Source: Gluconobacter morbifer G707 (GTDB lineage: Bacteria > Pseudomonadota > Alphaproteobacteria > Acetobacterales > Acetobacteraceae). Taken from it: a stretch of DNA of 64,000 bases. The stretch is taken from the NCBI RefSeq assembly GCF_000234355.1, contig NZ_AGQV01000010.1, positions 248,001 to 312,000 on the forward strand, read 5' to 3'. The notes under the pieces are model-generated. The model did no database searches and was not told the DNA's origin. It worked only from the letters and a program-made list of their open reading frames with translations. Below, piece after piece: positions 37,058 to 45,700 of the stretch. A program made the translations under genes and the position numbers. Numbering within the stretch: position 1 is the first letter of the stretch; every line of letters begins with the position of its first letter.

Positions 37058-38011
37058 ATGAATGCGACAGAACGCGGAATACGCGAACAGTTTCCCCTTT
37101 GGAACGAACTTGACCTGAAGAGGATAGACCCGGAACCTGGCAGAATGCAGATTGTCGTCGGCTGTGGCACATCCGTTCACATTGCGGATTCCATTGCTGC
37201 GACCCTTAATATTCAAGGCCATCTGGCACGGGCCGTCCCAGGTAATGAGTGGACCGTCCGCTCAGACAACTACGTACCGTCATCAGTCCCCGTCGAGGTG
37301 GTTGCTTTGTCCAGAAGTGGAGAATCTACGGAAACAGTCGCAGCAGCCCGTAAGAGCCGTCTGAACGGTGTTCCGGTCGTTGCCTTCACATGCGCTCCTG
37401 GCAGTTCCTTATGCCACGAGGCAGACAGGCTGGTGGAAGCAAAGACACATCCCGAAGAGGGGATTGTCATGACAGCATCCGCAAGTCTGATGTTGCTGAT
37501 GGGGCTTCGATATGCTGGGGTTTCGGTTGGTCCTCAGACAACTGAAGCAGCTGAGAAGCTTCTGGTAAACGGAGAGAAATTCCTGCCTAAATTGATTGCG
37601 GGTCGGACGCATTTCGTTTTTCTTGGCGGCGGCAGCCTGTATGGCGTAGCACGTGAAGCAGCGCTGAAAATGCAGGAAATGAGCCTCAGCCAGAGTGAGG
37701 CTCATCATCCGCTTGAATACCGTCACGGACCAATCAGCCTGATCGATGATCGTTCGCTGGTCGTCATGCTTTATCATCCGGATACCGCTTCCGAAGAGGC
37801 TGCTGTTGTCGCAGATGTTCAGAGCAAGGGGGCACGCGTCCTGGGGCTTGGCGGCCCCGGGGATGTGTCGCTTGATGTCGGGGGAGAGCCACTTACAGAA
37901 CCGTTGGTCTGTTTGCCACTCCTTCAGTTGCTGGGCGAAAACGTCGCCAGAATGAAAGGTCTGGATACGTTGGCTCCACGTCATCTCACAAAGGTCGTGA
38001 CCGTTGCATGA
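37058..38011 (+). CDS. SIS-domain aminosugar-phosphate isomerase/deaminase (AgaS-like)
   Basis: The 317-residue protein has two SIS domains like the isomerase half of GlmS and like AgaS/NagB-II. MQIVVGCGTSVHIADSIA and VVALSRSGESTET belong to the first. THFVFLGGGSLYGVAREAALKMQEMS with EAHHPLEYRHGPISLI, the catalytic His-Glu region, belongs to the second. AgaS-type enzymes deaminate and isomerise galactosamine-6-phosphate to tagatose-6-phosphate; NagB-II does the same for glucosamine-6-phosphate. The start MNATERG follows AAGGGA. It overlaps the GatZ-like gene by eight bases. Confidence 0.85.
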   Translation: MNATERGIREQFPLWNELDLKRIDPEPGRMQIVVGCGTSVHIADSIAATLNIQGHLARAVPGNEWTVRSDNYVPSSVPVEVVALSRSGESTETVAAARKSRLNGVPVVAFTCAPGSSLCHEADRLVEAKTHPEEGIVMTASASLMLLMGLRYAGVSVGPQTTEAAEKLLVNGEKFLPKLIAGRTHFVFLGGGSLYGVAREAALKMQEMSLSQSEAHHPLEYRHGPISLIDDRSLVVMLYHPDTASEEAAVVADVQSKGARVLGLGGPGDVSLDVGGEPLTEPLVCLPLLQLLGENVARMKGLDTLAPRHLTKVVTVA

Positions 38012-39293
38012 ACCGACGGCCATTCTGAAAAACCTGGTAAAACAGGTCCATGATCCGGCCATTCCCAAACATGAGCGTTGTGGCATCACTTCTGTCTGCT
38101 CTGCGCATCCCATCGTTCTGGAAGCCGCCTTGCGGCGAGCCGCAAGCAACAAAACTCCGGTCCTGATTGAGGCGACCTGCAATCAGGTCAATCAGGAAGG
38201 CGGCTATACCGGGATGACCCCGGCAGACTTCTGTAGCCTTATTGCTTCAATCGCAGCCAAGGTCGGTTGTCCGATGGATTCCATTATTCTGGGCGGAGAT
38301 CATCTGGGTCCTAACCCTTGGAAACACCTTCCTCCCAACGAGGCCTTGGTCCGCGCGGGAGAGATGGTGGAATCCTATGCTGCTGCCGGTTTCCTCAAGC
38401 TGCATCTTGACACGAGCATGGGCTGTGCTGAAGAGCCTGCTGTTCTTGCAGATGCAGTTGTTGCAGAACGGGCCGCACTCCTTGCAGCAAGGGCTGAAGC
38501 AGTTGCTCCGGGAAAGCCGGTCTATGTTGTCGGAACCGAAGTTCCTGTCCCGGGTGGCGCATTGGAGACACTGGATCATCTCATTCCCACCACCGGACAA
38601 GCTGCACGCTCTACAGCGGCGATGACACGCGAGATTTTTTCCAGAACATTGTCCGATGAAGTCTGGAGTAGGGTTATTGCGCTCGTCGTACAGCCAGGCG
38701 TCGAGTTCAGCGCAGAGGAGACAATCTTTTATCAACCCGGGAAGGCCAAGGGCCTTGTTGACACACTAGGTACTCTCCCCGGTATGGTTTTCGAAGCTCA
38801 TTCAACAGACTACCAGACAGTCCGTCACCTCCGTGCGCTTGTCGAAGACGGATTTTCAGTGCTCAAAGTCGGTCCAGCCCTGACCTTTGCACTTCGGGAA
38901 GCCCTCTTCAGCCTTGATGAACTGGCCTCAATTCTTCAGCCAGGCCGCGTATCACTCGTACAGGTCCTGGAGGATGAGATGCAGGCAGAGCCGTCTTTCT
39001 GGCAGGGGCATTATGATCCCGCAAAAGCCGATATGCTGCGTCTCTACGGCTACAGTGATCGCATCCGCTATTATTGGGCACGCCCGCGCATACAGCGTGC
39101 TGTAAGTGACCTTCTGGGCGTTCTGGAAGACACGGGCCTTCCTGATCCATTGGTAAGCCAGTTTCTACCCAAGCTCTATGAACGGGTGAGAAGTGGGGAG
39201 ATCCCCTGTGAGGGCATGGCTATGCTTCTCGCAGCCGTTGGGGATGTTCTCGATGATTACGGCTCAGCCTGTGCGCCCAGGAGAGTGCAATGA
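38004..39293 (+). CDS. GatZ/KbaZ-family protein (tagatose-bisphosphate aldolase subunit or tagatose-6-phosphate kinase)
   Basis: The 429-residue protein belongs to the GatZ/KbaZ group. GITSVCSAHPIVLEAALRR starts the barrel. IEATCNQVNQEGGYTGMTP, ILGGDHLGPNPW and KLHLDTSMGCAEEP are highly typical, with metal-type His and Asp residues. In enterics it supports class II tagatose-1,6-bisphosphate aldolase, and AgaZ of other GalNAc loci has been proposed as a tagatose-6-phosphate kinase. No AgaY/KbaY aldolase partner is in the window. The frame has a TTG start that overlaps the SIS gene, and it ends in an ATGA overlap with the next gene. Confidence 0.88.
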   Translation: MHEPTAILKNLVKQVHDPAIPKHERCGITSVCSAHPIVLEAALRRAASNKTPVLIEATCNQVNQEGGYTGMTPADFCSLIASIAAKVGCPMDSIILGGDHLGPNPWKHLPPNEALVRAGEMVESYAAAGFLKLHLDTSMGCAEEPAVLADAVVAERAALLAARAEAVAPGKPVYVVGTEVPVPGGALETLDHLIPTTGQAARSTAAMTREIFSRTLSDEVWSRVIALVVQPGVEFSAEETIFYQPGKAKGLVDTLGTLPGMVFEAHSTDYQTVRHLRALVEDGFSVLKVGPALTFALREALFSLDELASILQPGRVSLVQVLEDEMQAEPSFWQGHYDPAKADMLRLYGYSDRIRYYWARPRIQRAVSDLLGVLEDTGLPDPLVSQFLPKLYERVRSGEIPCEGMAMLLAAVGDVLDDYGSACAPRRVQ

Positions 39294-40333
39294 CAGCGCA
39301 ACAGTTTGCCAGCGACAACTATGCAGGTATCTGCCCCGCAGCTTTCAACGCAATGATGGAAGCCAATGCGGGATCGGCTGTCTCCTATGGACAGGATGAC
39401 TGGACTTCCCGCGCTGCTGATGCTCTACGCAGTGCTTTCGAGCACGATGCCGATGTGTATTTTGTATTTAATGGGACAGCTGCGAATTCTCTTGCGCTTG
39501 CCAGCCTGTGCCGCTCCTACGAAAGTATTATCGCAGCGGATTTCGCCCATATCGAAACCGATGAATGCGGCGCTCCGGAGTTCTTTTCAAATGGCGCGAA
39601 AATCCTTACGGCTCCGACCGATAGGGGCAAGTTGACTCCCATAGCAATCCGGGCCATCGCGAAGAGCCGGAATGACATTCATTTTCCACGTCCGGCAGTG
39701 GTAACCATTACACAGCCGACTGAGACCGGCCTGCTCTATACCTTGGATGAAATTCAATCCATTAGTACAGCCTGCAGGGAACTCGGTCTGAAACTGCATA
39801 TGGACGGTGCACGCTTCGCGAATGCCGTGGCTGCTCTGAACTGTTCTCCTGCGGACATGACATGGCGTGTTGGCGTTGACGTCCTGTGCTGTGGTGGAAC
39901 CAAAGGTGGCATGGGCATTGGTGAAGCCGTCTTGTTTTTTGACCGTGATCTGGCGCGGGGGTTTGACTATCGCTGCAAACAGGCGGGACAGTTGGCCTCG
40001 AAAATGCGCTTCCTTGCTGCTCCCTGGGTTGGAATGCTGCAGGACGGACGCTGGCTTGAATATGCGCGACATGCCAACAGTTCCGCTCGTTTGCTGGGCC
40101 GACTTCTTCAGGATATCGAAGAAATTCAGCTTGTTTATCCTGTTGAAGCCAATGCTGTTTTCATTTCCATGCCGCCGGATGTTGGATTGAGGCTGAGAAA
40201 GCGCGGCTGGTTATTCTATGAGTTCATAGGAGATGCTGCCCGCTTTATGTTTGCGTGGGACGCCGACAGAAACCGGATTGAGAAGCTGGCTCAGGACATT
40301 CGAGAGTGCTCATATTCCGCTACCAATAGCTGA
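39290..40333 (+). CDS. Threonine-aldolase-like PLP enzyme
   Basis: This 347-residue fold-type I PLP enzyme of the beta-eliminating-lyase/threonine-aldolase family has SDNYAGICPAAF at the start, FVFNGTAANSLALASL in the cofactor cup, LHMDGARFANAVAAL and the Lys in CCGGTKGGMGIGEAV. These enzymes cleave L-threonine or L-allo-threonine to glycine and acetaldehyde. Its ATG overlaps the stop of the GatZ-like gene, so it is firmly inside the amino-sugar operon. One reading is that the operon also uses the Thr or Ser released with O-linked glycopeptides. That reading is a hypothesis. Confidence 0.85.
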   Translation: MTAQQFASDNYAGICPAAFNAMMEANAGSAVSYGQDDWTSRAADALRSAFEHDADVYFVFNGTAANSLALASLCRSYESIIAADFAHIETDECGAPEFFSNGAKILTAPTDRGKLTPIAIRAIAKSRNDIHFPRPAVVTITQPTETGLLYTLDEIQSISTACRELGLKLHMDGARFANAVAALNCSPADMTWRVGVDVLCCGGTKGGMGIGEAVLFFDRDLARGFDYRCKQAGQLASKMRFLAAPWVGMLQDGRWLEYARHANSSARLLGRLLQDIEEIQLVYPVEANAVFISMPPDVGLRLRKRGWLFYEFIGDAARFMFAWDADRNRIEKLAQDIRECSYSATNS

Positions 40334-40469
40334 AACTCATGGTACGCCTCATGTTCTGGCCAACCGAAAATTACAGAAAAGGCTGTTCAGAAGCACTCTG
40401 TCAGAAATCCATGAATATCCACATAATAGTCATTCTGTTATTTGAGCAGCGTTTTTCTAGGATACTTTC

Positions 40470-41429
40470 ATGATTCAGCCCTCTATCGTGGCCGTGGATG
40501 GAGGGGGAAGCAAAACCCTGATGGTCGTCCTGCGTCAGGACGGTACCATTTTCGATATCAGGCGTGCCAGAGGTTCCAACCCTTTCGATCAACCCTTATG
40601 GCGCGAAACGCTCTTGGGGTTGCTCGACCGCCTTCCAGGTCATGTTGCAGCCGCTGGTCTGGGCCTTGCTGGTTCCGGAGAAAGCGCCACATTCACTCAA
40701 CATCAGTGTAGCCTGATTGATGTGGCCCTGGGGGATATTCCCCACTCTCTGACCAATGATGTGGACATGGCCTGCAATGGCGCTTTTGCAGGACAGGCAG
40801 GCGTTCTTCTGCTTTCGGGAACCGGCTCCATGGCATGGGCAACAGACGGTGCCGGCCGGACCTGCCGGGTGGGAGGCTGGGGGAGTCTTCTGGGCGACGA
40901 AGGAAGCGCTTTCTGGATTGGACGCAAGGCTCTTGGGGTCATCACGGCCATTCTCGATGGTCGCAACACGGTCGATACGGATTTTTTGGCGCCGTTTCAG
41001 AAGGCATTGGATCTATCGTCCGATCCAGCTGAATGCGCCGCAGCCCTGCTGGACTGGTACGCCAATCTGACACATGAACGCTCTGCTGTGGCCTCGCTCG
41101 CACATATAGTCGCCCGGTTGGCTGAGGAGAACTGTGCGCCAGCAGGCAGGCTCATGCAGGAAGCTGCAGCGGAACTTGTGCTCAATATCCAGACGGCCCG
41201 CCGCAAACTGCTCTGCCCTGATCTCCCCTGGAGCTATGCAGGTGGAACCCTTCAGAGCGCTTTCCTGCGCAATGCGATTGCCGAAACGTGCGGCGCTCCT
41301 GCGCGTCCACTGCTACCTCCGATCGGAGGTGGTCTTCTCACGGCTGCCAGACTTGCAGCCTGGCCTGTGGATGACATCTGGATCCACAATCTCGCCAAGA
41401 CCCTCAGCGACGCAGGGCTGGGCAATTGA
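40470..41429 (+). CDS. BadF/BadG-type N-acetylhexosamine kinase
   Basis: The 319-residue ATPase of the BadF/BadG/BcrA/BcrD family resembles eukaryotic-type N-acetylglucosamine kinases. AVDGGGSKTLMVVL is the first phosphate loop, LLSGTGSMAWATD the second, and GGWGSLLGDEGSAFWIGRKALG is the highly conserved middle. It would phosphorylate GlcNAc or GalNAc at O-6 or a related sugar. AGGA lies before the ATG. It follows the threonine-aldolase-like gene by 136 bases and precedes a permease remnant, so it completes an import, phosphorylation and deamination set. Confidence 0.88.
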   Translation: MIQPSIVAVDGGGSKTLMVVLRQDGTIFDIRRARGSNPFDQPLWRETLLGLLDRLPGHVAAAGLGLAGSGESATFTQHQCSLIDVALGDIPHSLTNDVDMACNGAFAGQAGVLLLSGTGSMAWATDGAGRTCRVGGWGSLLGDEGSAFWIGRKALGVITAILDGRNTVDTDFLAPFQKALDLSSDPAECAAALLDWYANLTHERSAVASLAHIVARLAEENCAPAGRLMQEAAAELVLNIQTARRKLLCPDLPWSYAGGTLQSAFLRNAIAETCGAPARPLLPPIGGGLLTAARLAAWPVDDIWIHNLAKTLSDAGLGN

Positions 41430-41535
41430 TCCTGCCCTGCGTGCAACCGTCTTTATAATAGTCCTTGCCCACAAAGGCTTACGGATCCCTCCTAACGTGG
41501 CTCTTTCCAAGCCACCTTCACATAACAGTCTGACC

Positions 41536-41919
41536 ATGCCTGACAGACTGGGACCACTTGGCGTCGCTGCTGGCATCTTCTTTATGATGGGCTTCGTGAC
41601 CTAGCTGAATGACCTCCTGATCTCGTATGCCTGCGACGCCTTTTCTCTCGGAGACGCGGCAGCCTTCCTCGTCACGCTCATAGCCTTTCTGACAACCGAC
41701 TTTCTTAATCGGCTGCGTCGCCCTTCTCGATACTACCAATGCCATGATGGTGCCGACGATCTTTCCCATTGCCATCTGGCGCCGGTCCTTGGTCACCACG
41801 CCTCGACCCTGATCGTCATGGCCTACAGCGGCGATACCATCATGCCGCAGATCTATATCGCCCTTAAACCCTTTGTCGGTTTCCAGGGAAACATATCATA
41901 CTTCTTGGCAAAAATCTGA
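41536..41919 (+). pseudogene. FucP/NagP-type MFS sugar permease, remnant
   Basis: The frame starts MPDRLGPLGVAAGIFFMMGF, the first helix of FucP/NagP-like permeases. It then reads VT, a TAG stop at 41602 in place of the usual Trp, and LNDLLI. The internal portion is lost or frameshifted. The final segment [20 protein letters not shown] resembles the C-terminal helices of the same family. Only about 380 of an expected 1,250 bases remain, so it cannot make a transporter. It was probably the amino-sugar importer of the operon. Confidence 0.65.
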
Positions 41920-41930
41920 TGAGGTCAAGC

Positions 41931-42338
41931 ATGACAGTTCTGGGACTGAATCATATCACTCAGGCCGTAGCGGATGTGCAGCACTCCCTGGCGTTTTATC
42001 GGGATATTCTGGGATGCAGGGTACGCGCAATCTGGGCAGAAGGCGCGTATCTTAAAGTCGGCAGCCTTTGATTATGCCTATCGCGCGACGATCAGGTGAG
42101 ACAGACACCGCATGCAGACTATACGCATATAGCTTTCAGTGTTTCCGAGGCCGCCTTTGCCAGTATGAGCGAAACACTCATAAGCAACAGCGTAATCTGG
42201 AAAGAAAACAGGAGCGAGGGACACTCTGTCTACTCTCTGGATCCAGACGGGTATAAGCTCGAAATTCACGCCAGCTCACTTGAGACCAGATTACAGCATT
42301 ATCTGAACACTCCCTCGAAAAATGTGCAGGTTCTCTAA
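41931..42338 (+). pseudogene. fosA-like glutathione transferase with a Trp-to-stop change
   Basis: The 135-codon frame keeps the full FosA pattern: [33 protein letters not shown], a stop, LCLSRDD, DYTHIAF and DPDGYKLEIH. Metal ligands His8, the His in DYTHIAF and the Glu in LEIH remain. The TGA at 42069-42071 replaces the Trp of the usual GSLWLCL, and the frame is otherwise intact. FosA inactivates fosfomycin by glutathione addition. The single lesion makes it a recent pseudogene. Confidence 0.75.
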
Positions 42339-42385
42339 AAGGCAGCTTTCCGTTCTGTCACACAGCAAAGCCATAAGAACATCCC

Positions 42386-43288
42386 ATGCAACTCGTTCTC
42401 GCCCCATCAAACCTTGGACTCAGTCCGCTTCAGAAGGGACATGTTCCCGGAACATGGCGCGCTCCCGAAGCCCTGATGGATGCCGGCCTCGGGGAGGCCG
42501 TGAACTACAGCTGCCTCCATAGTCTTTCGAGACCGGATTATTCTCCTGAGGCTCAGGAAGGGACACGTATTCGGAACGGTCACGCAATCCGTGCTTATGA
42601 CCTTATCCTTGGAGAAACAGTTGGGAATGTCTGCACTTCAGGTGAGTTCGCGCTTGTCATTGGAGGAGACTGCTCCCTGTTGCTTGGAGCATTGGTAGGC
42701 GCCCGACAGATCGGGCCTATTTCACTGATCCATATCGATGGACACAGCGACTTCAGGCACCCGGGAAATTACGATCCAGCAGCAGCTCTCAATGGTGCGG
42801 CCGGCATGGATCTGGCGCTCGCAACCGGGCGGGGTGAGGCGCTTCTAACCGCCTGGCCCGATGTGTCAGATCCGCTGGTTTCGGATGCGAACGTCATCCA
42901 GATTGGTGAGCGCGAAAGTCACGATCCCGATTTCGTTTGGCCTGATATCGCAAACACTGCGATTGAACAGGTTGATATCTTTGAAGCCCAGAAGATCGGT
43001 CCGTCAGGTCTTTCCCAGCGGATCCATGATGTGCTTCTCCGCGAACCTGAGCAGAGTTTCTGGATCCATTTCGATGTCGATGTCATGGATCAGGCCATCA
43101 TGCCCGCAGTGGATTGTCCGGGTTCTCCCGGCCTCTCGCCCGAATATCTGGTCCAGATCCTCTCTCCGCTTGTTTCCAGCGCAGGATGCTTGGGCATGAG
43201 CCTGACAATTTACGATCCTGACCGAGATCCAGAGGGACAATGTGCCACGATTATCATCGATATTTTGCATGCTCTACCTTTTCGGTAA
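42386..43288 (+). CDS. Arginase/agmatinase-family protein with altered metal site
   Basis: The 300-residue protein fits the ureohydrolase fold. The metal motifs read VIGGDCSLL (arginase usually GGDHS), HIDGHSDF (usually DAHxD) and HFDVDVMDQAIMP. Five of six manganese ligands remain, with Cys in place of one His. Related GGDCS proteins form a subgroup with no settled substrate that I know of. It may hydrolyse a guanidino or amidino compound. The start lacks a strong ribosome binding site. It lies between the fosA scar and an aldo/keto reductase. Confidence 0.8.
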   Translation: MQLVLAPSNLGLSPLQKGHVPGTWRAPEALMDAGLGEAVNYSCLHSLSRPDYSPEAQEGTRIRNGHAIRAYDLILGETVGNVCTSGEFALVIGGDCSLLLGALVGARQIGPISLIHIDGHSDFRHPGNYDPAAALNGAAGMDLALATGRGEALLTAWPDVSDPLVSDANVIQIGERESHDPDFVWPDIANTAIEQVDIFEAQKIGPSGLSQRIHDVLLREPEQSFWIHFDVDVMDQAIMPAVDCPGSPGLSPEYLVQILSPLVSSAGCLGMSLTIYDPDRDPEGQCATIIIDILHALPFR

Positions 43289-43623
43289 GTAGGCATACAT
43301 AACCATGCATTTTATGAACCGCTTACGCCTTTATACAAGATGCAAATTAACGCATGGCGGCTTGCCAAACGCCAGTCCCAGCTCCACGGGGACTTCTGGA
43401 GCGGATCAAGAGCAGACTTATAGAACTTCCCATATAAAGGCGCAGGGAAATAACCCTCTGACATGATTGGATCGCCGTTCGCTGGAAATCATTGCTTTTC
43501 CTTGAAAGATGAGCCGAAAAGCAACGACACAATGACGTGACCTGCTTACGACGGTTCCGGAAAGTTTCGAACCTCGCCCGGTTCTGGGCATTCAAAGCCA
43601 GATCCATATCATGCGAGGACGCG
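43289..43623. other. Non-coding gap before the aldo/keto reductase
   Basis: Nothing recognisable is seen in these 335 bases. A 95-residue minus-strand frame crosses it, but its product matches no family and has no supported start. Confidence 0.4.
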
Positions 43624-44781
43624 ATGACGGCCACTCGACGAAATCTTCTCGCTCTTTCTGCTTTGGGAAGTGCTGCAGTTCTGGTGCCCCGAAGCGGACG
43701 GGCTCAGGATGCACAGCATGCCGGAGATGTCACCCCGACCATGGGAAACGTGGTGCGCAATACGCTACCACTGAACGTAGCGCAGACGGGTCAGCGGTTT
43801 CGTCCTCCGACACGCATAGGCCTTGGTGGGGTTCCGATCGGAAACGGTTTCGCGGCTGGTACGGATGAAGATGCCGAAGCCGCGCTGGAAGCGGCATGGG
43901 CTTCAGGAGTGCGTTATTTCGATACATCACCCTGGTACGGTCTGGGTCTGAGTGAACGGCGGTTTGGTCATTTTCTGCATACGCGACCGCGGGATGAATT
44001 TGTCCTTTCCTCCAAGGTTGGTCGACTGCTGACGGCTGCCCCCCAGCCACCTGGTGGGACGATGTGGAACGATCCCTCTCCTTTCGCCTACCGCTACGAC
44101 TACACGGCAGACGGTATTCGGCGGTCAATCGAGGATAGCCTGCAAAGACTGGGAATTTCCCGGCTCGATATCGTCTACATCCATGACCTGTCGCCAGAAA
44201 ACAAGGACATGGGGCCGCGGTGGACGACCTATTTCGATCAGGCCGCCAAAGGCGCTATTCCAACGTTGACCAGAATGCGGGAGGAAGGTCTCATCAGGGG
44301 CTGGGGGCTCGGGGTCAATACACCTCAGGCCGTTCTACGAACCATTGAGATCGGAGATCCGGATATCGTCCTTCTGGCAACCCAGTATTCCATCATGCGA
44401 CATGATGAGGCGCTGACCCACACACTCCCTGCACTCGCGCCGCGTGGCATTTCAGCTGTTGTCGGCGCGCCTTTGAATGCAGGCTATGCAGCTGGACGCA
44501 ATCGTTACGATTATGGAGGTACTATTCCATCCGGGATGGCGCGCAAACGTACAGCGATGGAGGCCATTGCCAGACAGCACGGAACCGATCTGCGTACGGC
44601 AGCACTTCAGTTTGCGGCGGCTCATCCGACTGTTGCAGCTGTCATTCCGGGGGCACGTAACGCTGCTCAAATGCAGGCTAATGCGAAGTCTATGGAAGTC
44701 TCAATTCCGGCAGCCTTTTGGGATGAACTCAAGCAGAAAAAATTGATTGCCCAAGCTGCGCCTGTTCCTGCTTCCTTGTAA
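43624..44781 (+). CDS. Tat-exported aldo/keto reductase
   Basis: A twin-arginine signal (MTATRRNLLALSALGSAAVL) precedes a normal AKR barrel. FDTSPWYGLGLSERRFG holds the catalytic Asp and Tyr, VLSSKVGRLL the Lys and DIVYIHDLS the His. The tail VIPGARNAAQMQANAKSM binds the cofactor phosphate. It resembles D-threo-aldose 1-dehydrogenase and L-fucose dehydrogenase. Export is odd for a NAD(P)-dependent enzyme; the cofactor may be loaded before Tat transport. The start was chosen because the Tat signal begins there and GAGG precedes it. Confidence 0.85.
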   Translation: MTATRRNLLALSALGSAAVLVPRSGRAQDAQHAGDVTPTMGNVVRNTLPLNVAQTGQRFRPPTRIGLGGVPIGNGFAAGTDEDAEAALEAAWASGVRYFDTSPWYGLGLSERRFGHFLHTRPRDEFVLSSKVGRLLTAAPQPPGGTMWNDPSPFAYRYDYTADGIRRSIEDSLQRLGISRLDIVYIHDLSPENKDMGPRWTTYFDQAAKGAIPTLTRMREEGLIRGWGLGVNTPQAVLRTIEIGDPDIVLLATQYSIMRHDEALTHTLPALAPRGISAVVGAPLNAGYAAGRNRYDYGGTIPSGMARKRTAMEAIARQHGTDLRTAALQFAAAHPTVAAVIPGARNAAQMQANAKSMEVSIPAAFWDELKQKKLIAQAAPVPASL

Positions 44782-44905
44782 GGGAAGCAGAAGTGGGTCT
44801 TGGGTGCTTTGTATTCTAAGCTCAGGATCTGTTAATTTATTGAATTGAGCTGTGCTCTATGCTTCACGGGCCTCCCGAGGGGAACCTGTGGGTAATATGT
44901 TTTTG

Positions 44906-45130
44906 CTGGCTGAGAGGCAGATGGAAAGGATTACGCCGTATTTTCCTCTGGGCTCACGGAGCTGAGTGTGGATGACCGCCGAGTGCTCCTTGGGATCGTG
45001 TATATGATCCGTAACAGGGCTCAGTGGAAAGATGTGCCGGAAGCGTATGGTCTGCACAAAACCTTATAACCGATTCATCCGCTAGAGCGTCTGGGTATTT
45101 TCAATGTGATGGCCTGTTTCGGCCTAGCCG
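44906..45130 (+). mobile_element. IS5/IS1031-type transposase remnant
   Basis: Scattered frames read ERQMERITPYFPLGSRS, then VDDRRVLLGIVYMIRN, RAQWKDVPEAYGLHKTL and RFIR...LGIFNVMACFGL. This is the order seen at the N-terminus of IS5-family transposases of the IS1031 type. At least two frameshifts and a stop break it and the C-terminal half is absent. It marks the right edge of the amino-sugar locus and stands 330 bases from the left repeat of the tRNA-Tyr element. Confidence 0.65.
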
Positions 45131-45460
45131 CCTGCATCTGCCAGCCTTCCTGTTCAGTTGCTTCCTGATTACCTCAAGAGCGGTATCACGAAGCCCCAGG
45201 GCATCTTACGCGTGCAGGTCTGGAGAAATTTGAGGATGTCTTTTCGGATTCCCATGCAGGAAGCAAGCATCTTGCCGGCGGTCTTTCGGGATGATGAACC
45301 GGACATAAAAAAGTCCATCCCAATCAGCCATATCCGTGTCGCCTTCTATCAACGAAGGCAGGACCGAGCCATAGCATCGAGGTGACGCTAGACCAGTGAC
45401 GCAGCGTTAACCTGAAGTGACGCTGGTTTTGGCTAAATGATTGTTTTTTCAGGAAAAGGG

Positions 45461-45481
45461 GACCTGGTGGAGAGAGTTGGA
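45461..45481. other. Left attachment repeat
   Basis: GACCTGGTGGAGAGAGTTGG plus one A is an exact copy of the tRNA-Tyr 3' end with four flanking bases. After excision one copy would remain to complete the tRNA. Confidence 0.85.
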
Positions 45482-45700
45482 AACAGCTCTCATTTGTCAT
45501 AAAACACCATACAAAACATATAGTTATCGCACCGAAAATCCGATGGCTGACTCTCATGGTGCTACAACTCGGCGAGCAGCGTATCCGTCGTCGAAGAAGA
45601 TCCAGTGACAGAGGCAAATTGTCAATCTGCGGAATGGTTTTCTCCCTTCGCAGAACGTATCATGAGAAATTCTCGAAGACCGTGTGCGGCTTACTGAATG

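Noticed and set aside
42061-42075. Frameshift in fosA
   Set aside because: Both halves are in one frame; the only lesion is an in-frame TGA.
43347-43634. 95-codon minus-strand frame before the aldo/keto reductase
   Set aside because: No recognisable family and the frame overlaps the Tat signal region of the real gene.
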